Under the pieces are notes generated by a model, which made no database searches, was not told the DNA's origin, and worked only from the letters and a program-made list of their open reading frames with translations. Of a stretch of DNA of 64,000 bases, positions 48,701 through 55,653 are shown in pieces. Position 1 is the first letter of the stretch. Every line of letters starts with the position of its first letter. The stretch covers positions 1-64,000 of the forward strand of contig JAUICH010000024.1 of assembly GCA_030427505.1 (NCBI GenBank), written 5' to 3'. Both the position numbers and the translations under genes were made by a program. This stretch comes from Verrucomicrobiia bacterium (GTDB lineage: Bacteria; Verrucomicrobiota; Verrucomicrobiia; Verrucomicrobiales; DEV007).

Positions 48701-48790
48701 GAGCGCAAAGCCATCTTCAACGGCGGCATGCCTCATCTGGTCATTCGCGAACTCGTCACCGACGGCTGGGATCTGCCAGCCGCGAAGTGA
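45785..48790 (+). CDS. Large zinc-ribbon, Pro-rich membrane protein
   Basis: 1001 residues. An N-terminal zinc ribbon (CPHC at 13-16, CPRC at 33-36) is followed by about 390 residues of Pro/Ser/Ala-rich low complexity, one transmembrane span (about 434-456, VAILIGIAALFPIVGLTILL), another 300 residues rich in Pro/Ala/Glu, and a folded C-terminal domain (about 780-1001; LETFLNAPTWQDRLPYVFE, YYAANPYEP, GLKVDWGIYTEF, VPWSAEPLAVILEVER). The zinc ribbon would be cytoplasmic and the C-terminal domain outside. The C-domain resembles SnoaL-like folds by pattern only. Function unknown. Confidence 0.75.
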   Translation: MQTTTQEKIQFTCPHCGAKLKVPRSMAGVTGPCPRCKEPISAPRTLPGEDSSGTQAGNTQAGASAKPRDPWKAAGTSETSAPSRLPEPREPAAPSSYPEDNDWPSVTTNFGAKRPPLTNGHASGPEPSAVQKPAGRPEGQNASLPPWTRSEPGSAPRSTPSDEAKPSMSAKPPASPWGPASVPKSPWETGTPPHSAPPSSRPPEKPASPAASASPYGTQRKPVPAPPPDTPMFRPETMPIIDPNTNRKSPDQPATRRPSQAPPRDTASSHTSFQTPNPPHQPAAKSPAIPPHGQPERIPASRGGEGGKVKESSQPPAGLDKSRQGFTQSGHGQSIPPKKSAGPLSNGRQDSTPSSSPPHSSRHQEAVLPVPPRSGNPAPSGESHGIDDVLQPVSPLPSSALTRMHPHRKAKASHWRSQFDNRPEKKPLSTKVQVAILIGIAALFPIVGLTILLIADGNVEGGIRPLHHIPGFSSFSNAVHGSGDKANPKPDEDPAGSNSVAAAGKPPVTPAPANESSPVPAAPPSSSAPADATPEPPEPAAAERPAGLPRVVINDAATAGRSPILPQTGSTLEHPASSAADAARPPVEPAVAAASLPPQSTPNTADPADASALELPSRDPMAEKPVATPTLTISIPPSAASPVPAPAEPEPKTEPPAPAPAAARAPETPASLPEPAPEMAAAFEADAPPAPAPSPAPAVEPDTTPAPAPAPASTLEPEPAMARATPGISEPSGGQAMEDVLVLPNPAASPPPSSQPASSTPASSTGGSYSASTSSGTGSGLLGPVRTTLETFLNAPTWQDRLPYVFEADSIRAEMADYYAANPYEPGRNYAIEFWQMDPAPEHGNPFYVYNVSASDSPEWFPVVVRDTPQGLKVDWGIYTEFSDKHFQRFQTAKETGPRRFRLVMRRTDYWGPDREMLKDYDTFVIATPHSSPESDLLQGPHAFVRKGTKLSSKLEKMVPWSAEPLAVILEVERKAIFNGGMPHLVIRELVTDGWDLPAAK

Positions 48791-48818
48791 GGCTTCAAGC
48801 TCCCGCGAATCGAGTCGC

Positions 48819-49262
48819 TCAAGGCGCGGACTGGCCGAACTCCCGCCAGTCTCCTTTCAGCACATAGACTTGTTCCAGGCCCACTTCTCCCCGCAGCCGC
48901 TCCGCCACCTCCGCGCTGCGGCCACAGGTGGTGCCATCGCAGTAGACCACCACGGTTGTTTTGGAAAGTTCGTCCAGCCGGTCGCTCAAGTCCCACATCA
49001 GGTCGGCCCACTCCTCCGCATTTAGAAGCAGAGCTCCGGACACGTGTCCGGCCTCATAGTCCTCCCGCGGCCGGGCATCAATCCAGGTAACATCCGGCCC
49101 AAACCTCTCCCGCACTTCCTGGACCGTCACCTGGAAGGGCAATGACGGGTCCTCCGCCACGGACCGGAGGCTGGGCGCCCGGGGGTGAAGCCAAAACGTC
49201 AGGCCCACCGCCACCGCGCACAGACTCAACAGAATGCCGATTTCGCCCAGTGCTTTGACCAT
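48819..49262 (-). CDS. Membrane-anchored rhodanese
   Basis: 147 residues from ATG 49262 (GGAAG and GAAGAA just upstream); the longer frame from 49310 is less likely. One N-terminal span (LGEIGILLSLCAVAVGLTFWL), then a rhodanese domain: WIDARPREDYEAGHVSGALLL, VVVYCDGTTCGRSAEVAERL with the catalytic Cys, and VYVLKGDWREFG. It probably faces the periplasm. It lies just downstream of the respiratory cluster on the same strand, so a role in thiol or copper chemistry for oxidase assembly is possible but unproven. Confidence 0.85.
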   Translation of the reverse strand: MVKALGEIGILLSLCAVAVGLTFWLHPRAPSLRSVAEDPSLPFQVTVQEVRERFGPDVTWIDARPREDYEAGHVSGALLLNAEEWADLMWDLSDRLDELSKTTVVVYCDGTTCGRSAEVAERLRGEVGLEQVYVLKGDWREFGQSAP

Positions 49263-49371
49263 TTCTTCAACTTCCACCCTGGCCCTCAACCGTGCGGCCC
49301 TTTGACCCATCCTCCTCTTTTTCTACAAACCGCGCTTGGATGGCGGACTCACGGTGCCGTGTTCGCTGACG

Positions 49372-50529
49372 TTAAGGAATGCCCGCAGTACCACGCTCCT
49401 GCCGGCCGGGAGCTTGCACGGCAAAGTAAGCCATTTGTTTTCTCAACTTCTTGATCTTGCTGTCGGTCTCGATCTTAAGCATGCCGAGGATGATCTTGTC
49501 CGTGCTTTCCGGGGTAAGCTCCAGCCAGTAGTCCCGGCCCGGAGTCTCCGTAATGACCCGGCAGGACACGCTGTCGCGGGAACTTTCCGCACTGACCACA
49601 TGCACGGGTTCGTCCCGCAAGGAACGCAAACGGATCCGCTTGGGCGCGGGCGACTCGCCCTGTACCCAAGTGACCATTTTTGGCTCAATCTCAAACGCCG
49701 GATCGATCGCCACCACCACGGTCAATTCCGTCCGGGGATTCTGGGGGTGATCCGTTTCCACGTAGATTTTCTTCACCGCCTCTCCCGCAGCCATCTTGGA
49801 AATGGAATAGGTGGCGCTGACCGTGGCCGCCTCCCCTGGACGCAGAAGGTCCCGGTCGGCCTTGGCCGACAGGCAGGAGCAACTGGAATCCACTTTGGTG
49901 ATCTTGACCGGACGGCCCGTCTGGTTGTTGATGGAAAAAGTAGCCGTAAAAGAATCCGCCTCCACTGACGCCCGGTTCACGGACACGGAGGGCGAGAAAA
50001 CGAGGCCCGCTTCCCCAATAAACTCAGGATAGTTCCCTTCCGCCGCCGGCTTCGCCGGGGGCACGGCGGGCGCCGCCTCCGCGGAGGGAAACCACACATA
50101 GAGCATGAGATAAACGATCACGCCCGTCACGGATACATAAAGCCACAGCGGCAGGGTCATCCGGGCGATCCGCGTGTGGCGGTCGTATCGGCGGCGCAGC
50201 GCGGGCACTACGGTCATGATCACCATGGGCACGATCACGATGGCCAAAATCACATGGGAAATCAAGAGTATGTAGTAGAACGTCCGCACGGGGCCTTCGT
50301 GGGTGAACTTCACGTGCCCGGCCGAATAGTGATAGATTAGATAACAAACCAGAAAGGCCGCGGAAACCGCCAGCGCCAGGGCCATGCAGGTAATGTGGCC
50401 TTTGATCTGCCGGCGCCGGATCAAGAGGAAACCCAGCACCAGCAGCACGGTGCAAACGGTATTGAGGGTGGCATTCACCTTCGGCAGGTCGGAAACGCCA
50501 AAGGCCAGGGTTTGAACAGTGGAGTCCAC
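49372..50529 (-). CDS. DUF420-DUF1573 fusion, oxidase assembly candidate
   Basis: 385 residues. Residues 1-165 form a DUF420 (CtaM/YozB-like) four-to-five-span membrane domain with its conserved histidines (KGHITCM, YLIYHYSAGHVKFTHEGPVR, ILLISHVILA, RRYDRHTRIAR). Known CtaM is needed for maturation of a heme-copper oxidase. Residues about 180-385 form a periplasmic DUF1573 domain with the conserved Cys pair in KVDSSCSCLSA and Ig-like strands. It is the last gene of the cytochrome oxidase cluster, 41 bases after sco. The fusion suggests DUF1573 also serves oxidase assembly, perhaps copper handling (inference). Confidence 0.85.
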   Translation of the reverse strand: MDSTVQTLAFGVSDLPKVNATLNTVCTVLLVLGFLLIRRRQIKGHITCMALALAVSAAFLVCYLIYHYSAGHVKFTHEGPVRTFYYILLISHVILAIVIVPMVIMTVVPALRRRYDRHTRIARMTLPLWLYVSVTGVIVYLMLYVWFPSAEAAPAVPPAKPAAEGNYPEFIGEAGLVFSPSVSVNRASVEADSFTATFSINNQTGRPVKITKVDSSCSCLSAKADRDLLRPGEAATVSATYSISKMAAGEAVKKIYVETDHPQNPRTELTVVVAIDPAFEIEPKMVTWVQGESPAPKRIRLRSLRDEPVHVVSAESSRDSVSCRVITETPGRDYWLELTPESTDKIILGMLKIETDSKIKKLRKQMAYFAVQAPGRQERGTAGIP

Positions 50530-50569
50530 AAGCGGAATTCGTAGAAGGGTTAGATAACGGAAGAATGGC

Positions 50570-51403
50570 TCAAGCCGCGGGGACGGTGGAAGGCTCTTCC
50601 CTCTTGTTTCCGCGGTTGATCAAAACGATCACATAGATCAGGAAAATCGCTCCCAGGATGGCTAAGTAAATCACCCCCCAGTTCACCCCTCGTTTTGTCT
50701 CCTTCTGGTTCAAGAGGAAACGGATGTCCTTTCGGAGTTTCTCCAGCTCGGCTTCGCCAAAGTCAGCATCCATCACCTCATACCATCCCCGAACGTTTCC
50801 CATGCCATCCACCAGCGCCAGGCGTTGATCGTGTGAGTACTTTCCATAGGCCGTAATCTGAGCCGGATCGGTATTTTCCTGTCTCCCGTAGAATTTGAAG
50901 TACTTCATCATGTAACTGCGAATCTCGTTCTCGTCACCCGTCACAAACCACCAGTTCGGTTCGTCCACCCCATGGTCCTTAACCCACTCGTCCATTTTCT
51001 CCGGCGTATCTTCCTTAGGATCCAGGCTGATGGAAACCAGGTGAAATCGCGGATCGGAACTAAACTCCTGCTGTAACCGGCTCTGAATGGCCGCCAATCC
51101 CAGACATCCGGACGGGCAATCCGTATATTGGTAGCCCGCCACCCAGATTTTTCCCTTCAGTTGGCCGAGCGCGACCTCCTGCCCGTCCCGATTTATCAGG
51201 TCCAGGTCTCGCTCCAGCCGGGACCCAAAAATAGGGCGATCATCTTGCTCTATTTGCTCCCCGTATTTCTGATAGGAACGAGTCACGAAAAACGAGCCTG
51301 AGAAAATGATCGCGCAGATCGCGATGATCGTGGCCCAGAAAAGCTTGGGATTGAAATTACGCTCAAATTTTCCGGGCGCGGGATTGGGAGTGGAAGAGTC
51401 CAT
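50570..51403 (-). CDS. SCO1/SenC copper chaperone
   Basis: 277 residues. An N-terminal span (LFWATIIAICAIIFSGSFFV), a thioredoxin-like SCO domain with the copper-binding CPSGC (Cys96, Cys100) and His191 (KYSHDQRLALVDGMG), plus a second C-terminal span (VIYLAILGAIFLIYVIVLI), which most SCO proteins lack. SCO proteins load the CuA site of oxidase subunit II. It lies between ctaB and the DUF420 gene, as expected for an oxidase biogenesis set. Confidence 0.92.
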   Translation of the reverse strand: MDSSTPNPAPGKFERNFNPKLFWATIIAICAIIFSGSFFVTRSYQKYGEQIEQDDRPIFGSRLERDLDLINRDGQEVALGQLKGKIWVAGYQYTDCPSGCLGLAAIQSRLQQEFSSDPRFHLVSISLDPKEDTPEKMDEWVKDHGVDEPNWWFVTGDENEIRSYMMKYFKFYGRQENTDPAQITAYGKYSHDQRLALVDGMGNVRGWYEVMDADFGEAELEKLRKDIRFLLNQKETKRGVNWGVIYLAILGAIFLIYVIVLINRGNKREEPSTVPAA

Positions 51404-51569
51404 CTTTAGGGGAAACGTCTTTCGTTCTGAGGATTAATCAAGCATGCGTGCCCTTATCCGGCTGGCGTATTCGTGTGGGCGCTTGCTGGGGGAAACCAGG
51501 TTTTCGAAAATACGCCATGCGGAACACCGAAGCCGCGAGAAAGTCCCCTATCCTTCCGGCTTCCGGGAC

Positions 51570-52529
51570 CTACTCCGCCCCCCCACCATTCACCCGCCAC
51601 GCCAGCAGGGCCGCCGCCAGTACCACGGGCAAATACAGCAGGGTGGAGAAAAACAACCGCCGCGCCTGATCCCGGGTCCGGTCGCGGCGAAACTTCCACG
51701 CCAGCCACACCAAGACACCGCCCAAGGCCAAGCCTGGAAGGAGGAACCACACCGCCACGTGCCCCGATACCACCGGCAAGACAGGCAGCAACGCCAACAG
51801 CACGGAATAAAAGAGCGCCAGGCCGGTAGTCTTGTTTCCGGTCTCGTCTTCGTTCGACCACATCACGAAACCCGCGCGGCGGTACTCGTCCCGGTACATC
51901 CAGTTGATGGCCAGGAAGTGCGGCATTTGCCACAGGAACAACAAGGCAAAGAGAAAGACCGCTCCCAGGTCGTAGCCGGCCCCGCCCGCGTACCAGCCGA
52001 TCAGAGGGGGCAAAGCGCCCGCCACCGCCCCCACCACGGTATTCCACGAACTGCGCCGCTTCATGGGCGTGTAAACAAACAGATAGATAAACAGCGTCAG
52101 CCCCGCCAACAGGCCTGCCGCCATGTTGACCCGGATGCCGAGATGAATGATCCCAAAAGCCCCCATCAGCCAGCCCAGCACGAAGGCCAGTGCCGTGGGC
52201 ATCCGCTGGGCCGGAAGCGGGCGGCTGGCCGTGCGCTCCATCCGTGCATCCGCGTCCACCTCCATGATTTGATTGAAGACCGCCGAGGCGAAGGCCGCCA
52301 GAAGGGTCCCGATGAGAGTGTCCCACAGCACGTTCCAATTGAAACTGCCGAGCATTCGGCCCGCGGCCAGGTAGCCGAAAATGGTGGTGACCGCGACCAG
52401 CACGCTGAGGCGTGCCTTGGTCAACTGCATGAGATCATGACGCGCCGAGGCCACGGCGTTGCCTTTGGCGCCGGAAACCGCGGCTGCCTTTTCCGCCGGA
52501 TGGTCCACGTTCATGTGTTTGTTTTCCAA
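51570..52529 (-). CDS. ctaB: Heme O synthase (protoheme IX farnesyltransferase)
   Basis: 319 residues with about nine spans. Adds a farnesyl group to heme B. The UbiA-type motif NQIMEVDADARMERTASRPLP (substrate/Mg site) and the second acidic loop around YRDEYRRAGFVMWSNEDETG are present. It is followed by sco and preceded by ctaA in the direction of transcription. The product heme O feeds CtaA to make heme A for the aa3 oxidase subunit encoded upstream. Confidence 0.95.
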   Translation of the reverse strand: MENKHMNVDHPAEKAAAVSGAKGNAVASARHDLMQLTKARLSVLVAVTTIFGYLAAGRMLGSFNWNVLWDTLIGTLLAAFASAVFNQIMEVDADARMERTASRPLPAQRMPTALAFVLGWLMGAFGIIHLGIRVNMAAGLLAGLTLFIYLFVYTPMKRRSSWNTVVGAVAGALPPLIGWYAGGAGYDLGAVFLFALLFLWQMPHFLAINWMYRDEYRRAGFVMWSNEDETGNKTTGLALFYSVLLALLPVLPVVSGHVAVWFLLPGLALGGVLVWLAWKFRRDRTRDQARRLFFSTLLYLPVVLAAALLAWRVNGGGAE

Positions 52530-52594
52530 ATCGATAGCCTCTGACCGGGAAGCCCCATCCTAATCCATTCCCGGCGGCCGGGCAAAACTTCCGC

Positions 52595-53707
52595 TCAGAC
52601 CGAGACTTTTCCCTGGAAACTTCGCACCAGAAACGCAAACGACACGGCCAGGATGCTCAGACCGTTCAACACATGGACGTTCGTCACCCAGAAGGACTTG
52701 CCGGTCATGATCACGCTCACCCCCAGGATCAACTGAACCAGTATCAGGCAGAGCACCAGCAGAGGCAGCCGGGTAGCGCCTTTGGGCTGATCGCCCAGAT
52801 TTTTCGAAACCCAGACCGTCGCGCTCGTCACCAGGCCCAGGACGGCCAGTGCCCAATACTTGTGCAGAAACATCACGCCCAGGATCAGGGAATCGAAGCC
52901 CGGAAATAGCTTTCCATCCGTCAGCAGAATGCCGTCATCCGCCAGGCCAAAGCGGTGGTGGTGCCTCATGACCGCGCCCAGGATCAACTGCGCAAAGACC
53001 GCCAGCCAGAGCGCCGCTCCCCACCGCCGGACCCGGCAGCGTAGTGGTGGCGTCAGCGACAGTCTGCGTTCCTCCCAGCGCCGGGACACGACCATCGCCG
53101 CCAGGACCAGCACGCAGAAGAACGCCTGGCCGAAGCACCCGTGCATGGTGGCGAAGGTGTCTGAAATCTCGGTCACGCGCAAACCGCCCAGGATGGCCTG
53201 TGTCACCACCATCAGTAGCGCCAGAGACGCCACCTTGGTGGCCAGCGGCCATTGGCGTTTCCACCAGCTCCACCCCAGCCACAGCAGCACCGCCACGGCA
53301 CTGGCGGAACCCAGGGAAAAGAATAGTACTTTTCGCTCCGCTGACTCGCGCTCCGCTCCGCCGATGCCGAACAGGCCCACCATCATTCCCAGCCAGAGCA
53401 CCAGAGCCAACAATTCAAAAAACCGTTTCCAACTGTTTACGAAAGTGAACGCAAAGAGCAGGAGGGTCAGCACTCCCGTCAGAGAAGCGATCAGCCGGTG
53501 CCCGTGTTCCAGAAAGTAGGGCCAGTGCTCCAGCCACCCCTCGGGGTTCACGCTGCCCCGGCTCAGGGGCCAGTCCGCGAAGGCCATGCCGGCTTCCTCC
53601 GTCGTCACCGCCGCGCCCCACCATACCAGCAGCAGGGCCACCGCCATCACCACCTTGGCATACACCGCCAGCCAGCCCGGCCATTCCCGCGTCTGTGTTT
53701 GATCCAT
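52595..53707 (-). CDS. ctaA: Heme A synthase
   Basis: 370 residues, eight spans, COX15/CtaA type. Converts heme O to heme A. Conserved features: EAGMAFADWPLSRGSVNPE, the heme-ligand region LEHGHRLIASLTG, the second set FATMHGCFGQAFFC, HHHRFGLADDGILL and LHKYWALAVLGL. It ends 65 bases before ctaB. Presence of CtaA plus CtaB supports a heme A-containing (aa3) oxidase. Confidence 0.94.
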   Translation of the reverse strand: MDQTQTREWPGWLAVYAKVVMAVALLLVWWGAAVTTEEAGMAFADWPLSRGSVNPEGWLEHWPYFLEHGHRLIASLTGVLTLLLFAFTFVNSWKRFFELLALVLWLGMMVGLFGIGGAERESAERKVLFFSLGSASAVAVLLWLGWSWWKRQWPLATKVASLALLMVVTQAILGGLRVTEISDTFATMHGCFGQAFFCVLVLAAMVVSRRWEERRLSLTPPLRCRVRRWGAALWLAVFAQLILGAVMRHHHRFGLADDGILLTDGKLFPGFDSLILGVMFLHKYWALAVLGLVTSATVWVSKNLGDQPKGATRLPLLVLCLILVQLILGVSVIMTGKSFWVTNVHVLNGLSILAVSFAFLVRSFQGKVSV

Positions 53708-53833
53708 GGGGTCGAGTATTCCCTTTTCTCAAGAGGATGGGCGGCAGGCGCCAACCGCCCGGTTCCGGTAACCACGCCACCGGGAGTTCCGCTCTTTCCG
53801 GCCCGAGAGCCGCCAAAATGTAAGCTAAGCTCC

Positions 53834-53860
53834 GGCGCTCCACTCAGGGAGCTGAGCGCC
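53834..53860 (-). terminator. Intercistronic stem-loop after subunit II gene
   Basis: GGCGCTC (53834-53840) and GAGCGCC (53854-53860) form a perfect 7-bp stem around 13 bases, 23 bases past the subunit II stop. There is no U-run, so attenuation or mRNA end protection between the structural and assembly genes is as likely as termination. Confidence 0.4.
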
Positions 53861-53882
53861 TCACAAAACCAGGGGCGCGAAC

Positions 53883-54716
53883 TCAGTTTGAAGCCACGGC
53901 ACCCTTGGAGGATTCCGGACTGGCCGCGCCAGCCGTTTTCTCCGGGGCTTCCGGCTTCAACATCGGAGGCTGGGATTCCACCCAGGCGTCATACTCCTCC
54001 GGCTCCACCACCTCCAGCGTGGCCTTCATCTGGCCGTGACTGGCGCCGCAAAGCTGGGCACAGACAATGTCCCATTCGCCCGTTTTCGTGGGGGTAAACC
54101 ACATCGGAACTTCCTGCCCTGGAATGGCGTCCTGCTGAATCATCATCGGCACCAGAGCCAACCCGTGAATTACGTCTTTGGAAGTGACCTGCACGATGAC
54201 CCGGCGGCCTTTGGGAAGTTTCAGCGTGTTCGGCACGGCGAAGTCGTCGAGAGCATTGGGCTCCCGCACCAAGCCCACGGGGTTCCCGCCCGCGTTGATC
54301 TCATCCAGATCCACCTGACCCATCATCCCGTCTTTGCCGGCATAGTGGAAGGTCCACAAGAACTGCTGTCCGACGGCCCTGACTTTGACCACGTCCGGCG
54401 AATCGGGGAATTTCTCCACGCGCGCCGCCCAGAGAGGGAAAGCGAACCCCAAGAGCAATACCACCTCCACGATGACCACCCCCATCTCCACATGAGTGGA
54501 AAAGTGGTTCGTGATCCCGCTGTAGCTGGCCTTCTTATTCCGGCGGGCGTTAAAGCGGATCAATACGTAAATCATGAAGATCCCCCAGCCCACGGCTAGA
54601 ATCAGCATGAACCAGTGCACCAGGGCCAGCATGTGGTCGAGTTCTTCCCCATGCTCGGAAGCAATCTCGTGCATGCCCTGAAGTTCGTTAATGGGAGATG
54701 CGTTTGCCAGAATCAC
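53883..54716 (-). CDS. coxB: Cytochrome c oxidase subunit II
   Basis: 277 residues. Two N-terminal spans (HMLALVHWFMLILAVGWGIFMIYV, MGVVIVEVVLLLGFAFPLW) and a periplasmic cupredoxin domain with the CuA ligands: the His of SKDVIHGL, then CAQLCGASHGQM with two Cys, His and Met. Gln replaces the usual Glu between the cysteines, where only the backbone carbonyl binds copper. The C-terminal tail is Pro/Glu/Ala-rich and has no CxxCH, so this is an aa3, not caa3, oxidase. Unusually, it comes after subunits I, III and IV in transcription order. Confidence 0.95.
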   Translation of the reverse strand: MILANASPINELQGMHEIASEHGEELDHMLALVHWFMLILAVGWGIFMIYVLIRFNARRNKKASYSGITNHFSTHVEMGVVIVEVVLLLGFAFPLWAARVEKFPDSPDVVKVRAVGQQFLWTFHYAGKDGMMGQVDLDEINAGGNPVGLVREPNALDDFAVPNTLKLPKGRRVIVQVTSKDVIHGLALVPMMIQQDAIPGQEVPMWFTPTKTGEWDIVCAQLCGASHGQMKATLEVVEPEEYDAWVESQPPMLKPEAPEKTAGAASPESSKGAVASN

Positions 54717-54771
54717 GTCTGTTTCTTTGGGTTAAATGTGTTTGGGAAGAGACCTTCGCCCGTCAACCGGA

Positions 54772-54999
54772 CTAAGAGAAGTCTCCCGATTCCAGTTCCA
54801 GATCCGCCTCTTTAGCGGCCAGCTTGGCCCGGCGGTTGAGTTGAAAAATGCAGAATAGCAGGGTGGACAGCATGCCCACCACCACCAGGGCCATAAAGCC
54901 AATCGCCAGGTTTGCGCCCATGACCTGGGGAGATTCCGAATCTCCCAGGCAGACGGAACAGGCCAGCACGGTCTCGAAGCTTTGAGTCAGGTTTTCCAT
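54772..54999 (-). CDS. Small membrane protein in the oxidase cluster
   Basis: 75 residues with one clear span (ANLAIGFMALVVVGMLSTLLFCIF), an N-terminal CSVCLG Cys pair and an acidic C-terminus (EADLELESGDFS). It lies between the small gene at 55025 and coxB on the same strand with short gaps, so it is probably part of the same transcript. An accessory oxidase subunit or assembly factor is inferred from position. Not recognised. Confidence 0.65.
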   Translation of the reverse strand: MENLTQSFETVLACSVCLGDSESPQVMGANLAIGFMALVVVGMLSTLLFCIFQLNRRAKLAAKEADLELESGDFS

Positions 55000-55024
55000 T
55001 TCAGTCAGGGATTACGGCGCGCCA

Positions 55025-55222
55025 TCAGATAATGACGTGCTTCGATTTCTTGTAGAACCACACTCCGTAAATCAATAGACCAATACCCAGTAGCCCACTG
55101 CTGACTCCAAGGGCCCGCACCATCGTGGACTGGTCCTGGGCCAACAACGCCCACACCGCGAAGCCGAATGTCAGCATCACGCTCACCGCGATGAACAGGA
55201 TATGGAAATGCTTCAGGGACAC
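55025..55222 (-). CDS. Small two-span membrane protein in the oxidase cluster
   Basis: 65 residues, two hydrophobic segments (FHILFIAVSVMLTFGFAVWALLA and LGVSSGLLGIGLLIYGVWF) and a basic KKSKH end. It resembles small accessory proteins often found between subunits III/IV and II genes in ACIII-linked oxidase clusters. Position: 38 bases after the subunit IV gene. Function unknown. Confidence 0.65.
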   Translation of the reverse strand: MSLKHFHILFIAVSVMLTFGFAVWALLAQDQSTMVRALGVSSGLLGIGLLIYGVWFYKKSKHVII

Positions 55223-55260
55223 GATCTACTCTCTGTCTCTTACCCGGGCTGAACCTAAAC

Positions 55261-55599
55261 CTAATGGCTGGTAAACGCTTCCTGAATGGGGTTCCACCAG
55301 GAAAACACGATCAAAAACATCATCACAAAGGCGAAACACATCGTGAACAGCATGATCTTGTAGATCATACCCTTCTCGTGATTGAGGTGCATGAAAATCA
55401 GCGCCACCAGCGAGGCTTTAACGATGGCGATCAGAAGTCCCACCGAGTAATCCAAAAACGACTTTCCTGGCTCCCCAAGGTCCAGCCAGGGAATCATCGC
55501 CACGGCCACGGTCACAAACGTACCCACGATCAGCGCGAGAAACACCGCCATGTAGGCCTTCACATGTTTACGGGATTCAGCTGGAGTAAACTCGGACAT
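55261..55599 (-). CDS. Cytochrome c oxidase subunit IV
   Basis: 112 residues with three spans, prokaryotic COX4 type: KAYMAVFLALIVGTFVTVAVAMI, GLLIAIVKASLVALIFMHLNHEKGM (the characteristic KA..LV..FMHL motif), and a third C-terminal span. It stabilises the oxidase core. It starts 55 bases after subunit III. Confidence 0.9.
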   Translation of the reverse strand: MSEFTPAESRKHVKAYMAVFLALIVGTFVTVAVAMIPWLDLGEPGKSFLDYSVGLLIAIVKASLVALIFMHLNHEKGMIYKIMLFTMCFAFVMMFLIVFSWWNPIQEAFTSH

Positions 55600-55653
55600 G
55601 ATTGGTTGAGATAAAAGATTCTGAATGAAAAGGTCCCGGCTGCCTCAGGCGCC

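Noticed and set aside
51444-52544. A 366-codon plus-strand frame over ctaB
   Set aside because: Antisense shadow; the minus strand encodes a clear UbiA-type heme O synthase.
53883-54716. Subunit II as a caa3-type with fused cytochrome c
   Set aside because: No CxxCH follows the CuA domain; the tail is low-complexity.
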